Positions 1 through 9,312 are shown, counted from the first letter of the stretch. The stretch: DNA of 64,000 bases from Salipaludibacillus neizhouensis (GCF_002886185.1 NZ_KZ614146.1:193927-257926), one strand, 5' to 3'. Numbers and translations: made by a program. Notes: a model not told the origin generated them from the sequence alone.

Positions 1-1
1 T

Positions 2-121
2 TTTACAATTTGGATTAGAAAGCGGAAATATACACAAGAAGACGCTGAACGTGAAAAACATTTTCAAGATTGTGTTGAACGTAAAAGGGCTCTCGATGTG
101 AAGCATTATTTTCATTACTAA
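2..121 (+). CDS. C-terminal end of an unidentified protein (5' end outside window)
   Basis: An open frame enters from the left edge and ends at TAA 119-121, giving 39 residues. The tail is strongly basic and acidic, beginning FTIWIRKRKYTQEDAERE, which would suit the cytoplasmic end of a membrane protein such as a transporter, but this is only a guess from composition. It lies just upstream of the rhamnose genes and is convergent with rhaR. I do not recognise the family. Confidence 0.5.
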   Translation, partial: FTIWIRKRKYTQEDAEREKHFQDCVERKRALDVKHYFHY

Positions 122-158
122 GATTTAAAAATACTTAAGAAGAAAGGAGAAGATAGCT

Positions 159-224
159 ATGATTAATTTTATCTTATCGTCATTATTAAAGGTTAAACTG
201 CCAAAGGGGAAGGGGTTTGTTTAG
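159..224 (+). CDS. Possible 21-residue small protein
   Basis: ATG at 159 follows an AAAGGAGA ribosome site (about 143-150) and is read for 21 codons to TAG 222-224. The peptide MINFILSSLLKVKLPKGKGF is hydrophobic then basic, like a tiny membrane peptide. It follows the truncated upstream frame by 37 bases and precedes the terminator at 291-322. It could be a genuine small protein, or the start of a gene lost by deletion. There is no family recognition. Confidence 0.3.
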   Translation: MINFILSSLLKVKLPKGKGFV

Positions 225-290
225 CGAAGTTAAAGTTAAAATCTCAAATCTCAAATCATAAATAATCCACAAATTATAACAGACCAAAAA

Positions 291-326
291 AAGCAAGGAC
301 GTCTTATATGACGTCCTTGCTTTCTT
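291..326. terminator. Bidirectional terminator between upstream gene and rhaR
   Basis: A perfect 13-bp stem (291-303 with 310-322) with a 6-base loop lies between convergent genes. Seven T follow the stem on the minus strand, so it is strongest as the rhaR terminator; the plus-strand tail is weaker. Confidence 0.85.
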
Positions 327-364
327 CATTCCAGTCGCTCATTTAGTGTAAGAAAAATATTGCA

Positions 365-1159
365 CTAAATTTCGGGGTTTACAACGATGACTTCAGTCAC
401 TTTTTCTTGATATCTATCCAGTTGTTCTTTTGATAACGCGTCATCTGTTATCACCATACGGACATTTTCAATAGGTAACCAACGAACTAATGATTTTTGA
501 TCAAATTTACTATGATCGGCCAGAACAATGATTGATTCGCTAAGGTCTGCAATACGTTTCTTTGTTTTTGCTTGCATTTCATGACTGTCGCTTATTCCCC
601 ATTCACTGTGAATCGCCGCACTGGAAATAAAAAACTTATCGATATGATAATCATTAATGACCTTATCTGAAGAGACACCGACCAATGACATAGATTCATG
701 TCTTAAATATCCACCAGTTAAGATTACGGTTATCTTTTTTTTCTTCGCGAGTTCAATAGATACTTGAATCGAATTGGTGATCACAGTAAGTGGTTTATTT
801 TCTATGTTTTTGGCGATTTGCAAACAAGTGCTGCTTGCATCGATTGCAATAATTTCTCCCTCTTCAATAAAGCTGCATGCCTTTTTTGCAATGGCATTTT
901 TTTCAGGTAAATATTTTCTTTCGCGTTCTAATGCGGGTGTCTCAAATCCTTCAGATTTCTTTTCAATGGCACCACCGCGAATTCTAATTAAAAAATTCTG
1001 CTCTTCTAGGATTTCTAGATCCCTTCGAATTGTTTCTTCTGTAACTTCTAATGAACTGCTCAACTCTGTAACCTTTAATTTATCTTTATGATCAAAAAAA
1101 CGCAGAATTTTTTTGTGCCTCTTATCTGCCTTTGATTCTTTACCATTATTTAGAGACAT
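365..1159 (-). CDS. rhaR: DeoR-family regulator of rhamnose genes
   Basis: The protein has an N-terminal DeoR winged helix (ITERD-like helix seen as VTEETIRRDLEILE, about residues 35-50) and a C-terminal DeoR sensor domain with the ribose-isomerase-like fold (ITNSIQVSIELA and ILTGGYLR segments). Members of this family sense phosphorylated sugars. It is divergent from rhaEW, as RhaR (YulB) sits with the rhamnose genes of Bacillus subtilis, so repression of rhaEW is the likely role. Start choice: ATG at 1159 has GGAG/GGTGG upstream at 1165-1174; two GTG codons at 1171 and 1168 overlap that ribosome site and are less likely. The 15-bp palindrome at 1233-1270 is the likely operator. Confidence 0.88.
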   Translation of the reverse strand: MSLNNGKESKADKRHKKILRFFDHKDKLKVTELSSSLEVTEETIRRDLEILEEQNFLIRIRGGAIEKKSEGFETPALERERKYLPEKNAIAKKACSFIEEGEIIAIDASSTCLQIAKNIENKPLTVITNSIQVSIELAKKKKITVILTGGYLRHESMSLVGVSSDKVINDYHIDKFFISSAAIHSEWGISDSHEMQAKTKKRIADLSESIIVLADHSKFDQKSLVRWLPIENVRMVITDDALSKEQLDRYQEKVTEVIVVNPEI

Positions 1160-1195
1160 TACTGCCACCACTCCATGCGATTCGTCTTGTTTACT

Positions 1196-1225
1196 ATTAT
1201 ATATCCATAACTAGGTTTAAGCCAA
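1196..1225 (-). promoter_or_regulatory. Putative sigma-A promoter of rhaR
   Basis: On the minus strand TTGGCT (1225-1220) and TATAAT (1201-1196) are separated by 18 bases. This is a fair match just upstream of rhaR; no transcript data. Confidence 0.5.
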
Positions 1226-1232
1226 GTATATA

Positions 1233-1270
1233 ACGAAGATTATTTTTGAAAAATAAAAAATAATCTTCGT
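1233..1270. promoter_or_regulatory. Long palindrome, likely RhaR operator
   Basis: Perfect 15-bp arms ACGAAGATTATTTTT (1233-1247) and its complement (1256-1270) surround an 8-base loop in the divergent rhaR/rhaEW intergenic region. The right arm ends 16 bases before the rhaEW -35 box. It is A/T-rich and too far from either gene end to be a terminator, so an operator for the DeoR-type regulator is the simplest reading (inference). Confidence 0.65.
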
Positions 1271-1286
1271 AATAAAGAAAATAATG

Positions 1287-1315
1287 TTGTAAACAGAAAA
1301 TAATAGTTTTATAAT
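1287..1315 (+). promoter_or_regulatory. Sigma-A promoter of rhaEW
   Basis: TTGTAA (1287-1292), a 17-base spacer and a perfect TATAAT (1310-1315) stand 42 bases before the rhaEW start codon. Confidence 0.75.
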
Positions 1316-1357
1316 AGACGTAGTGAAGAATCTATTACATTCAAAGCGGAGGTTATT

Positions 1358-3427
1358 ATGGTTAAAAACTTATGGGATAAGCAAGAAGCTACGGCATTGA
1401 ATACTGGTTTAGATGAGTTAGTGTATCGTTCTAATTTAATTGGTTCTGATCGTGCAGTCTGTAACTGGGGCGGCGGAAATACATCTATGAAAACAATCGA
1501 AAAGGATTTCCGTGGACGGGATATCGAGGTAATGTGGGTGAAAGGAAGCGGGTCAGATCTCGCTACCATGAAGCACAAGAATTTTACCGGATTGAATATG
1601 GAGGATATTCGTCCTTTGCTAGAACGTGATGAAATGCCAGATCAAGAGATGGTAGATTACTTGTCTCATTGTATGATTGACAGTAAACATCCGCGTTCTT
1701 CGATAGAGACGCTATTACATGCATTTTTACCATTTAAACACGTGGATCATACACATCCCGATGCAATAATCAGTCTATGTTGTGCGGATAATGGTAAAGA
1801 ACTTGCGAAAGAAATATTTGGTGATAGATTTGTATGGGTTCCATATGTACGGCCTGGCTTTACGCTTTCTAAAATGATTGCAGAAGGTGTGCAAAACAAT
1901 CCAAATGCAGACTTGGTATTGATGGAAAAACACGGTTTGGTTGTTTGGGGAGAAACATCAAAAGAAAGTTATGATAAAACAATCTCTGTGATTAACGAAG
2001 CAGAGGCATTCATTAATGAAAAAGCAAAAGGACAAGAAGCATTTGGTGGAGCGAAATACACTAGTCTTTCTAAAGCAGATCGAGAAGATGTATTCGCTTC
2101 GATCTTGCCATATTTAAGAGGACAAGTGTTTGAAGAGAAAGCAATGATTTTGGCTTTTGATGATAATGATGACGTGCTTGAATTTGTAAACAGTCATAAT
2201 GCGAAATCACTTTCTCAAGTTGGAGCTGCTTGCCCGGATCATCTCGTGCACACAAAACGTGTTCCATTATATCTTGACTGGGATCCAGCTTCAAAAGATA
2301 TAGACGCATTAAAGGCAACGATTGAAGCAGGCGTTCAGGCTTATAAAGAGGACTATCAAGCATATTTTGAAAGAAATAAAAATGAAGGAGATGTTATGTT
2401 TGAACCATCTCCGCGTGTCATTTTAATTCCAGGTCTAGGTTTGGTGAAAACAGGTAAAAACCTTACGATGGCAAATGTAAGTGGTGCTCTTTATAATCGA
2501 GCTGTTCAAGTAATAAAAGGAGCGACAGCATTAGGAGAATTTGTGTCTCTCAGTGAGAATGAATCCTATGAAATCGAATACTGGCCACTGGAGCTTTATA
2601 AGCTATCGTTAGCACCTGCTGAAGCAGAATTTTCACGTAAAGTAGCTCTTGTAACCGGTGGAGCAGGTGGAATTGGCAGTGAAACATGCCGTACCTTTGT
2701 TGAGCAAGGAGCACACGTTGCGGTTACTGACTTGAATCTTGAAGGTGCTGAAAAAGTAGCACAAGAAATAAATGAGAAGTATGGTGAAGGCCGTGCTACA
2801 GCAATTAAAATGGATGTAACGAAAGAAGAAGATATTCAAGCGGCATACAGAACCGTTGCCTTAACATATGGTGGTGTAGATACGATCGTAAATAATGCTG
2901 GATTAGCAACATCTAGTCCATTCGAAGAGACAACGTTGAAAGAATGGGAATTGAACATGAATGTGCTCGGTACAGGTTATTTCTTAGTAGCACGTGAAGC
3001 ATTCAAGCAAATGAAAATTCAAGGGTACGGTGGAAGTATGGTATTTGTTGGATCGAAAAATTCTGTTTATGCCGGTAAAAGTGCATCTGCCTATAGTTCT
3101 GTGAAGGCGCTTGAAACTCATCTCGCACGATGCATTGCTGCGGAAGGTGGAGAACATGGAATTCGTGTAAACTCGGTCTTACCTGATGCTGTTCTTCAAG
3201 GCTCTGCTATTTGGGGATCAGCTTGGAGAGAAGAGCGGGCAGCTGCCTACGGTATTGAACCACATGAATTAGAAGACCACTATAAAAAACGAACAATTTT
3301 AGGTGTACACATCCTGCCTAAGGATATCGCTGAGACAATCTCATTCCTTGCATCATCTAAATCAGCTAAAACTACTGGTTGTATGGTTACGGTTGATGGC
3401 GGTGTGCCAGCAGCATTTACAAGATAA
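1358..3427 (+). CDS. rhaEW: Bifunctional rhamnulose-1-phosphate aldolase / lactaldehyde dehydrogenase
   Basis: The 689-residue protein is a fusion. Residues about 15-400 are a class II aldolase domain (HVDHTHPDA near 127 gives the HxH metal ligands) that splits L-rhamnulose 1-phosphate into dihydroxyacetone phosphate and L-lactaldehyde. Residues about 430-689 are a short-chain dehydrogenase with the nucleotide motif TGGAGGIG near 435 and the catalytic YSSVK near 578, oxidising the lactaldehyde to lactate. This length and order are those of the Bacillus RhaEW (YuxG) protein. GCGGAGG lies 7 bases before the ATG. The gene has its own promoter and is followed at 44 bases by the ASRT-domain gene, so the two are probably co-transcribed to the terminator at 3846. 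Confidence 0.95.
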   Translation: MVKNLWDKQEATALNTGLDELVYRSNLIGSDRAVCNWGGGNTSMKTIEKDFRGRDIEVMWVKGSGSDLATMKHKNFTGLNMEDIRPLLERDEMPDQEMVDYLSHCMIDSKHPRSSIETLLHAFLPFKHVDHTHPDAIISLCCADNGKELAKEIFGDRFVWVPYVRPGFTLSKMIAEGVQNNPNADLVLMEKHGLVVWGETSKESYDKTISVINEAEAFINEKAKGQEAFGGAKYTSLSKADREDVFASILPYLRGQVFEEKAMILAFDDNDDVLEFVNSHNAKSLSQVGAACPDHLVHTKRVPLYLDWDPASKDIDALKATIEAGVQAYKEDYQAYFERNKNEGDVMFEPSPRVILIPGLGLVKTGKNLTMANVSGALYNRAVQVIKGATALGEFVSLSENESYEIEYWPLELYKLSLAPAEAEFSRKVALVTGGAGGIGSETCRTFVEQGAHVAVTDLNLEGAEKVAQEINEKYGEGRATAIKMDVTKEEDIQAAYRTVALTYGGVDTIVNNAGLATSSPFEETTLKEWELNMNVLGTGYFLVAREAFKQMKIQGYGGSMVFVGSKNSVYAGKSASAYSSVKALETHLARCIAAEGGEHGIRVNSVLPDAVLQGSAIWGSAWREERAAAYGIEPHELEDHYKKRTILGVHILPKDIAETISFLASSKSAKTTGCMVTVDGGVPAAFTR

Positions 3428-3470
3428 AAAGTTTTATTCCAACCAGCAATAATAACAGGGGGACAGGATC

Positions 3471-3839
3471 ATGAGTGAAAGACTTGGTCAAAAGAATTGG
3501 TTTATTGCCGATGGGTTTATTCCACCAATAAGTAACGGAGATCAAGAAAGTCATGAATCTATATGTGTGTTAAATTGTAATCTCGAGCAAGTTGAACTCG
3601 AAGTAATTGTTTATTTTGAGGACCGCGATCCTTTAGAAGGATTATTTTATTCAATAGAAGGAAGAAGAACGAAGCATATACGTACTTCTTGGTTGAAAAA
3701 TGACCAAGGAGAACAAATTCCACTAGGGGTTCCATATGCGATGGAAATACGGAGTAATCAAGCTATTATTGTCCAATATAGTAGATTGGATTCTACTCAA
3801 AAAGAGTTGGCATTAATGACAACCATGGGATATTCGTAA
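3471..3839 (+). CDS. ASRT (sensory rhodopsin transducer-like) family protein
   Basis: This 122-residue all-beta protein resembles the family named after the Anabaena sensory rhodopsin transducer (Pfam ASRT): opening WFIADGFIPP, a middle VYFEDRDP strand and a closing segment with the YSRLD motif. There is no rhodopsin gene nearby. Homologues without rhodopsins occur beside sugar-catabolism genes, and their fold resembles carbohydrate-binding beta-sandwiches. It shares the transcript of rhaEW (44-base gap, GGGGGACAGG ribosome site) and ends at a strong terminator. A ligand-binding or regulatory role in rhamnose use is inference; the exact function is unknown. Confidence 0.75.
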   Translation: MSERLGQKNWFIADGFIPPISNGDQESHESICVLNCNLEQVELEVIVYFEDRDPLEGLFYSIEGRRTKHIRTSWLKNDQGEQIPLGVPYAMEIRSNQAIIVQYSRLDSTQKELALMTTMGYS

Positions 3840-3845
3840 ATAAAA

Positions 3846-3883
3846 AGAGCTGACATCTTTACGTTGATGTCAGTTCTTTTTTT
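3846..3883 (+). terminator. Terminator of the rhaEW operon
   Basis: A 12-bp stem (3846-3857 with 3866-3877, two G-T pairs) is followed by a run of T. Confidence 0.85.
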
Positions 3884-3909
3884 GGTTGTTGATTCCATTT
3901 GAACAGAGA

Positions 3910-3937
3910 ATTCGAATTCGCTCTAGGTGGACGCTTC
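3910..3937 (+). repeat. Short fragment of the Bacillaceae-type intergenic repeat (family A)
   Basis: The segment TTCGAATTCGCTCTAGGTGG and a few bases after it match the first 30 bases of the full repeats at 7961 and 50223; the rest is missing. Confidence 0.6.
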
Positions 3938-4065
3938 CGTCCATGATAAGAAGGTAATTAAAATAGATAAAAATCACATAGTATTTTTACCTCTGTGCAA
4001 ATAAAGACTATCTATCCTTCCTATGATAAGATGAGATTAATTGCTCTGACAGGGAGATGGATAGA

Positions 4066-5022
4066 TTGAAAAGCAATCTTTTAGACGAACTAATGACACT
4101 GACAGAAGAAGAAAAAGAGATTCTAGAATTTAAAAATAATGTGATGAAAGATATCTATACGAGTCAAACTAATTTTGTTATTGAAAGTGAGAAGTTTCTT
4201 TCAAAGGACCATATGATTACGTTGCGTAAACATACACGTTTCATTGATTTCCCTAAACATAAGCATGATTATATTGAGATAAATTATGTGTACAATGGAA
4301 ATTTTCATCAAAGAATCGGAAATGAAGAGATTTCTTTAGGAAAAGGAGAAATGGTGTTTTTAAACCAGCATATCGAACATGAAATAAAAGCATGCTCGGA
4401 AGAAGATATCATTATTAACTTTATTATTCAACCCCGATTTTTCGAATTTATTTTCTCATATTTAAATTCGGAAAACATGGTTAGTGATTTTTTAATAAAT
4501 AGCCTTTACAGCTCTACTCAAAAAGGGCAGTACCTCTATTTTCAAGTAGCGCATATCGATAACATACAGGATTTAATGAAGAAAATTATCGACGAAATGA
4601 TGCGTCCTACATTATTATCTGACTCTTCCATCAAGCTGTATATGGGTCTGTTTATTATCGAACTAATCAAGAATTCTGATAAGATTGTAAAAAAACATAC
4701 CTATTCCATGCAGCATTATTTGATTGTAGAAGTGTTGAAGTATATTGAAGAGAATTACCGTAACGCTACACTTTATGAGGTTTCTGATCGTCTTAATCAA
4801 ACTCATTATTCGTTAAGTAAAGCTATTAAAAAGGCAACTTCATTTACATTTAAAGAACTATTGCAGGAACGCAGGCTTAATAAAGCGAAGGAATTTCTTG
4901 AAAATACAACATTACCAATTGCGGAAATTGTAGATAAAGTAGGATATGAAAATATCAGTTATTTTTATCGTATTTTCAAAAAGAGATATCATCTTACCCC
5001 GAAAGCATATCGAGACCAATAA
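4066..5022 (+). CDS. AraC-family transcriptional regulator
   Basis: An N-terminal cupin sensor (about residues 55-120, with HKHDYIEINYVYNG carrying the usual histidine pair) is followed by a C-terminal AraC double helix-turn-helix (about residues 225-318; ending YFYRIFKKRYHLTPKAYR). It lies between rhaEW and rhaB in the same orientation, so it probably activates rhaB-rhaA or a rhamnose transporter in response to rhamnose (inference). Start choice: TTG at 4066 sits 9 bases after AGGGAG (4051-4056), whereas the in-frame ATG at 4057 directly abuts that ribosome site; the ATG would add three residues. There is no clear terminator before rhaB. Confidence 0.85.
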   Translation: MKSNLLDELMTLTEEEKEILEFKNNVMKDIYTSQTNFVIESEKFLSKDHMITLRKHTRFIDFPKHKHDYIEINYVYNGNFHQRIGNEEISLGKGEMVFLNQHIEHEIKACSEEDIIINFIIQPRFFEFIFSYLNSENMVSDFLINSLYSSTQKGQYLYFQVAHIDNIQDLMKKIIDEMMRPTLLSDSSIKLYMGLFIIELIKNSDKIVKKHTYSMQHYLIVEVLKYIEENYRNATLYEVSDRLNQTHYSLSKAIKKATSFTFKELLQERRLNKAKEFLENTTLPIAEIVDKVGYENISYFYRIFKKRYHLTPKAYRDQ

Positions 5023-5183
5023 TGCAGGTAAGTATGGATTTAAAAGATTTAATCCATTCCAAGGATAGCGAGGTAAATCCTATCTCTTTCTTCTAACTAT
5101 TACGAATGAGTGCAAATAAGGACATAAAAAAGATGAGAGACGTTATTTCCTGATCATGAAGTAGCACGTAAAATAGAGATTAA

Positions 5184-5197
5184 AGTAAACGTTTGCA
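5184..5197 (+). promoter_or_regulatory. cre-like site before rhaB
   Basis: AGTAAACGTTTGCA matches 12 of 14 positions of the CcpA cre consensus TGWAANCGNTNWCA and lies just ahead of the rhaB ribosome site, suggesting carbon catabolite repression. Confidence 0.5.
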
Positions 5198-5212
5198 ATT
5201 AGGAGGGTGTTT

Positions 5213-6625
5213 ATGAACAAGACTAGCATAGCCGTGGATATCGGAGCTTCCAGTGGAAGATTAATAGCTGGAAGCCTGGAGGCTGGTAAATTAAAGCTAG
5301 AAGAAGTCCATCGCTTTAATAATGAATTAATCAAAAAAGGCGATCATTTCTGTTGGGATATTGATAAACTATTTTCCGAAATCAAAACAGGACTGAAAGA
5401 GTGTCACGCCAAAGGTATCACGCCATCTAGTATCGGCATTGATACATGGGCGGTGGATTTTGTATTACTTGATGAGAATGATAACCTTCTGACAGATGCA
5501 GTAGCATACAGAGATCCTCGAACAGATGGAATGATGGAAGAAGTCTTCGAAATTATATCGAAAGAAAGACTATATTTAGAAACAGGAATACAATTTCAAA
5601 AGTTCAATACAATTTACCAATTATATTCCTTAAAGAAAAACGATCCGGAAGTTTTAAAGAAAGCAAAAACATTTTTAATGATTCCGGATTACTTAAATTT
5701 TTTACTTACAGGCATAAAGTCTAATGAATATACAAATGCGACATCCACACAACTTGTTAATGCCTTTACGAAAAAGTGGGATATGGAATTAATAGAAAGT
5801 CTGGGGATTAACAAGGAAATGTTTCAAACAATTAAACCACCAAAAACAATCCTAGGTCCTTTTAAGGCATCTATAGTTGAAGAAACCGGAATCGATATGG
5901 ATGTTGTCCTTCCGGCCACCCATGACACAGGTTCAGCAGTTATTGCTGTTCCGGAAATAGAAGGAACCATTTACATTAGTTCTGGAACCTGGTCACTAAT
6001 AGGGGTTGAAAATCACTTTCCTATCTGTGTGACAAAAGCACTCGATTACAATTTCACCAATGAAGGCGGCATTGATTACCAGTTTCGTTTTTTGAAAAAT
6101 ATCATGGGTCTTTGGATGATTCAGGAAGTAAAACGAAATTATCAGGATCAGTACACATTCGCAGAACTCGTAAAACTTGCAAAGGAACCAGAACACTTTA
6201 CCTCAACTGTAAATGTGGATGACGAGAGATTCCTTAAGCCAGAAAATATGATTGAGGAGATCAAAAATTATTGCAGCGAAACGAATCAGAGTGTTCCTGC
6301 AACACCTGGGGAGATATCTAAATGTGTCTTTGACAGTTTAGTTGTTAGTTATCAATCAGCAATTCGTCAAATTGAAGAAATTTACGAGAAGCAGTTTACT
6401 AAAGTGAATGTCATTGGTGGAGGCTGTCAAAATGAATTATTAAATCAACTCATTGCTAATGCGACGGCCAAAGAAGTAAATGCAGGACCAATAGAAGCAA
6501 CGGCAATTGGCAATGTTACAGCCCAACTCTTAGCTTTAGGGGAGTTAAAAAATGTAAGAGAAGCCCGTTCGATAATCAAGGAATCATTTGATGTAAAAAC
6601 ATACACAAGGAGTGAGTTAGGATGA
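5213..6625 (+). CDS. rhaB: L-rhamnulokinase
   Basis: FGGY-family carbohydrate kinase of 470 residues that phosphorylates L-rhamnulose to rhamnulose 1-phosphate. Visible signatures are the N-terminal phosphate loop [10 protein letters not shown] (about 7-16), the sugar-binding segment [10 protein letters not shown] near 73-82, ATHDTGSA near 242 and the C-terminal ATP-site [11 protein letters not shown] near 405. AGGAGGG (5201-5207) with 5-base spacing fixes ATG 5213; an upstream in-frame GTG at 5207 lies inside the ribosome site. The stop codon overlaps the rhaA start (ATGA), so the two are translationally coupled. A cre-like box precedes it. Confidence 0.95.
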   Translation: MNKTSIAVDIGASSGRLIAGSLEAGKLKLEEVHRFNNELIKKGDHFCWDIDKLFSEIKTGLKECHAKGITPSSIGIDTWAVDFVLLDENDNLLTDAVAYRDPRTDGMMEEVFEIISKERLYLETGIQFQKFNTIYQLYSLKKNDPEVLKKAKTFLMIPDYLNFLLTGIKSNEYTNATSTQLVNAFTKKWDMELIESLGINKEMFQTIKPPKTILGPFKASIVEETGIDMDVVLPATHDTGSAVIAVPEIEGTIYISSGTWSLIGVENHFPICVTKALDYNFTNEGGIDYQFRFLKNIMGLWMIQEVKRNYQDQYTFAELVKLAKEPEHFTSTVNVDDERFLKPENMIEEIKNYCSETNQSVPATPGEISKCVFDSLVVSYQSAIRQIEEIYEKQFTKVNVIGGGCQNELLNQLIANATAKEVNAGPIEATAIGNVTAQLLALGELKNVREARSIIKESFDVKTYTRSELG

Positions 6626-7878
6626 CAGTAAAAGAAAATTTTGAACTAGCTAAAAAAGCATATGAAAAATGGGATATTGATATTGATCACGTATTTGCAC
6701 AATTGAAGCAAGTACCGATCTCGATACATTGTTGGCAAGGAGATGACATTGGTGGTTTTGAAGTGAATCAGAGTGAACTCTCAGGTGGAATAGAAGTAAC
6801 GGGTGACTATCCGGGAAAAGCTACAACTCCTGAAGAATTACGGCAGGATATTGAAAAAGCATTATCATTAATCCCTGGAAAACATCGGATTAATCTGCAT
6901 GCGATTTATGCAGAAACAGATGGAATCGCAGTTGAGCGGGATGAATTAGAACCAAAACACTTTGAAAAATGGGTGCAATGGGCAAAGAAAAATGGTTTAG
7001 GATTAGATTTCAACCCTACTCTCTTTTCCCATGAAAAAGCATCTTCAGGATTGACATTATCTCATCCGGATAAAGAAATTCGTCAGTTTTGGATAGATCA
7101 TTGTATCGCCAGCCGAAAAATAGGAGAGTATTTCGGGAAAGAGCTTGGTACACCATGCCTAACAAATATTTGGATTCCAGATGGATATAAAGATACTCCA
7201 AGTGATCGATTAACACCACGAAGAAGATTAAAAGAATCTTTAGATGAAATATACACTGTGAAGCTTGATGAGAAATTTAATATTGATGCTGTGGAAAGTA
7301 AAGTTTTCGGGATTGGTTCGGAATCTTACGTTGTAGGTTCTCATGAATTTTATTATGGATATGCATTGAAAAATGATAAATTGTGTTTACTGGACACAGG
7401 ACATTATCATCCAACTGAAATGGTATCAAATAAGATTTCCTCTATGCTTTTATACAGTGAAAAATTAGCGCTACACGTATCAAGACCAGTTCGCTGGGAC
7501 AGTGATCATGTAGTCACATTAGATGATGAATTAAAAGAATTGGCGTTGGAGATTGTAAGGAATGACGCTCTCAATCGAGTGATTATTGGCTTGGATTTCT
7601 TTGATGCCAGTATTAACCGCGTTGCGGCGTGGACAATTGGTACGAGAAATATGATTAAAGCATTGATGCTTGGAATGCTTATGCCAAACGAGCATTTAAA
7701 ACAACTTCAGGAAGACGGAAATTTCACAGAACGTTTAGCACTTCTAGAGGAGTTTAAAACATATCCATTTGGTGCCATTTGGGATTATTACTGCGAAACA
7801 ATGGGAGTACCAGAAAGAGAAAACTGGTTAAATGACGTGAAGCAATATGAGAAAGAAGTATTATCACACAGAGAGTAA
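6622..7878 (+). CDS. rhaA: L-rhamnose isomerase
   Basis: The 418-residue protein converts L-rhamnose to L-rhamnulose, the first step of the pathway, in the cytoplasm. It matches the RhaA family by length and by motifs such as HCWQGDD near 37, the metal-binding region [16 protein letters not shown] (about 130-145), IWIPDG near 180 and [13 protein letters not shown] near 257. It overlaps rhaB by four bases and ends at a strong terminator, closing a rhaBA transcript. No rhamnose mutarotase (rhaM) gene follows, unlike some Bacillus operons. Confidence 0.95.
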   Translation: MTVKENFELAKKAYEKWDIDIDHVFAQLKQVPISIHCWQGDDIGGFEVNQSELSGGIEVTGDYPGKATTPEELRQDIEKALSLIPGKHRINLHAIYAETDGIAVERDELEPKHFEKWVQWAKKNGLGLDFNPTLFSHEKASSGLTLSHPDKEIRQFWIDHCIASRKIGEYFGKELGTPCLTNIWIPDGYKDTPSDRLTPRRRLKESLDEIYTVKLDEKFNIDAVESKVFGIGSESYVVGSHEFYYGYALKNDKLCLLDTGHYHPTEMVSNKISSMLLYSEKLALHVSRPVRWDSDHVVTLDDELKELALEIVRNDALNRVIIGLDFFDASINRVAAWTIGTRNMIKALMLGMLMPNEHLKQLQEDGNFTERLALLEEFKTYPFGAIWDYYCETMGVPERENWLNDVKQYEKEVLSHRE

Positions 7879-7890
7879 ATAATATAGTTC

Positions 7891-7929
7891 AAAACGTTAA
7901 TTCTGTTACAGGAATTAACGTTTTTTTTT
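7891..7929 (+). terminator. Terminator of rhaBA
   Basis: A 12-bp perfect stem (7892-7903 with 7912-7923), 8-base loop, and a run of nine T. Confidence 0.9.
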
Positions 7930-7960
7930 AGAGATTGTTGTTTTCGTCGAATAAAGAAAC

Positions 7961-8090
7961 TCGAATCCGCTCTAGGCGGACGCTTTCCGCGGGCAATGCT
8001 TCAGTCTCCTCGGGAAAGTTCTTCCCTGCAGGGTCTTCGCTATTGCTTTCCCCACAGGAGTCGCCGCCTTCGCTACTTCGATTTATTTTT
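7961..8090 (+). repeat. Full copy of intergenic repeat family A
   Basis: The G/C-rich block begins TCGAATCCGCTCTAGGCGGA and ends GGAGTCGCCGCCTTCGCT. It is closely matched by 50223-50342 and, inverted and shortened, by 62574-62650; a stub is at 3910. Composition differs sharply from the A/T-rich surroundings. Short open frames running through it on both strands are artefacts of the repeat. Confidence 0.85.
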
Positions 8091-8259
8091 TTAAAAATGA
8101 AAGTCAACGTAGACAGTCTTTCTAAATGTTTATCGACTTCCAAATTAGGCATAAAAGTTTATTAAGATTAAACAATGCAGTTTTTCTTAAGCTTTTGCTA
8201 GTTTAACTGATATAAATCAAAACTCTTATAAGGTATGATAAAGAAAGAGGTGATAGTCA

Positions 8260-9138
8260 GTGAAGGAAACGAGCTTGTATCAAACTCTGTCAAGAGAAAG
8301 AGAAGTCCACCCTGAAGTAACCTTCTACTATTTTAAACAATGGAGTAATTATGAAATGTCAGAGGCCCACGCTCATGAAGCGATTGAGATAATGTACGTA
8401 CTATCCGGGAAGGCTCAAGTAGAGATCGAACAGGATTCGTTCATGCTAAAAGAAGGTCAGTTCATCTTGATTGATTCCTTGATTGCCCACAGGCTTATCG
8501 CTAAATCTTCTATTCCGTGCAGAATGTTGAATGTGGAGTTCACTTGGAAAAGTAAAGAGGGTAGTTTTCCATCTTTGAAGGACTTAGCCAAGGAAAATGA
8601 TAATCTGTTAGAATTACTAAAAACACCAATATCCTTTCTTCTTCTTCAAGATGGTAATGACATCGCAACGACATTAAAACGTTTAGTCCTCGAATTAGAT
8701 TCGAAAGTGAGTAACCCAATAATGGTACAACTGATGTTTACGGAACTCTTCCTACAAATAGCTACATTAAAAAAATCGGACGCTACTTTTTCCTCTCAAC
8801 TAAAAAATCGAAATGTGTACATAAAAAAAGCTGTTGAATATATTCATCATCATTATGACCGTCCACTCTTAATTGATGATATTGCAGAAGTAATTCATTT
8901 GAATGCTAGCTATTTGCAACGTATATTCAAAACAGAGATGGGCTGTACTATTATGCAGTATTTAACGTCGATACGGATTGAAAAAGCAAAAATGCTGTTA
9001 AGAAACTCTGTTATTCCAATCACTGAGATCTCGGAGTATATCGGTTTGAATAGTAGACAGCATTTTAGTTATTTATTCAAAAAAGAGACCGGGTATAGTC
9101 CAAGTAAGTTTCGAGGTGACATTGAGTTGAAACGGTAA
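8260..9138 (+). CDS. AraC-family transcriptional regulator
   Basis: The 292-residue protein has an N-terminal cupin (EAHAHEAIEIMYVLSG, about 34-50) and a C-terminal AraC DNA-binding domain (two helix-turn-helices, about 190-288, ending HFSYLFKKETGYSPSKFR). GTG at 8260 follows AAAGAGGTG. It lies directly upstream of the GH4 gene in the same direction, so it probably activates that gene and possibly the lplABC importer (inference). A decayed, internally rearranged copy of this gene lies at 18490-19137. Confidence 0.88.
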   Translation: MKETSLYQTLSREREVHPEVTFYYFKQWSNYEMSEAHAHEAIEIMYVLSGKAQVEIEQDSFMLKEGQFILIDSLIAHRLIAKSSIPCRMLNVEFTWKSKEGSFPSLKDLAKENDNLLELLKTPISFLLLQDGNDIATTLKRLVLELDSKVSNPIMVQLMFTELFLQIATLKKSDATFSSQLKNRNVYIKKAVEYIHHHYDRPLLIDDIAEVIHLNASYLQRIFKTEMGCTIMQYLTSIRIEKAKMLLRNSVIPITEISEYIGLNSRQHFSYLFKKETGYSPSKFRGDIELKR

Positions 9139-9244
9139 ATGCAGTTTTAGCAACAAATTTTATTGTCTTTGGTCAGAATAAGAGAGTCCTTTGGAATGTC
9201 AAATGTCAGAATTTCTTACCTTTGTAATTAAATTAGTTATTATT

Positions 9245-9259
9245 TTGAAAGCGTTACAA
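9245..9259 (+). promoter_or_regulatory. cre-like site before lplD
   Basis: TTGAAAGCGTTACAA resembles a cre box with one base missing in the right half. It lies about 55 bases before the gene start. Confidence 0.4.
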
Positions 9260-9312
9260 CGCCAATTTGAATTAGAATTAAACTAATCTTAATTATAGGA
9301 GGACTGAAAAAC

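Noticed and set aside
341-370. Inverted repeat ATTTAGTG/CACTAAAT at the end of rhaR as a terminator
   Set aside because: No T run follows on the minus strand; the strong hairpin at 291-322 is the better terminator.
7928-8165. Open frames on both strands behind rhaA
   Set aside because: They run through intergenic repeat A, lack sound ribosome sites and resemble no protein family.
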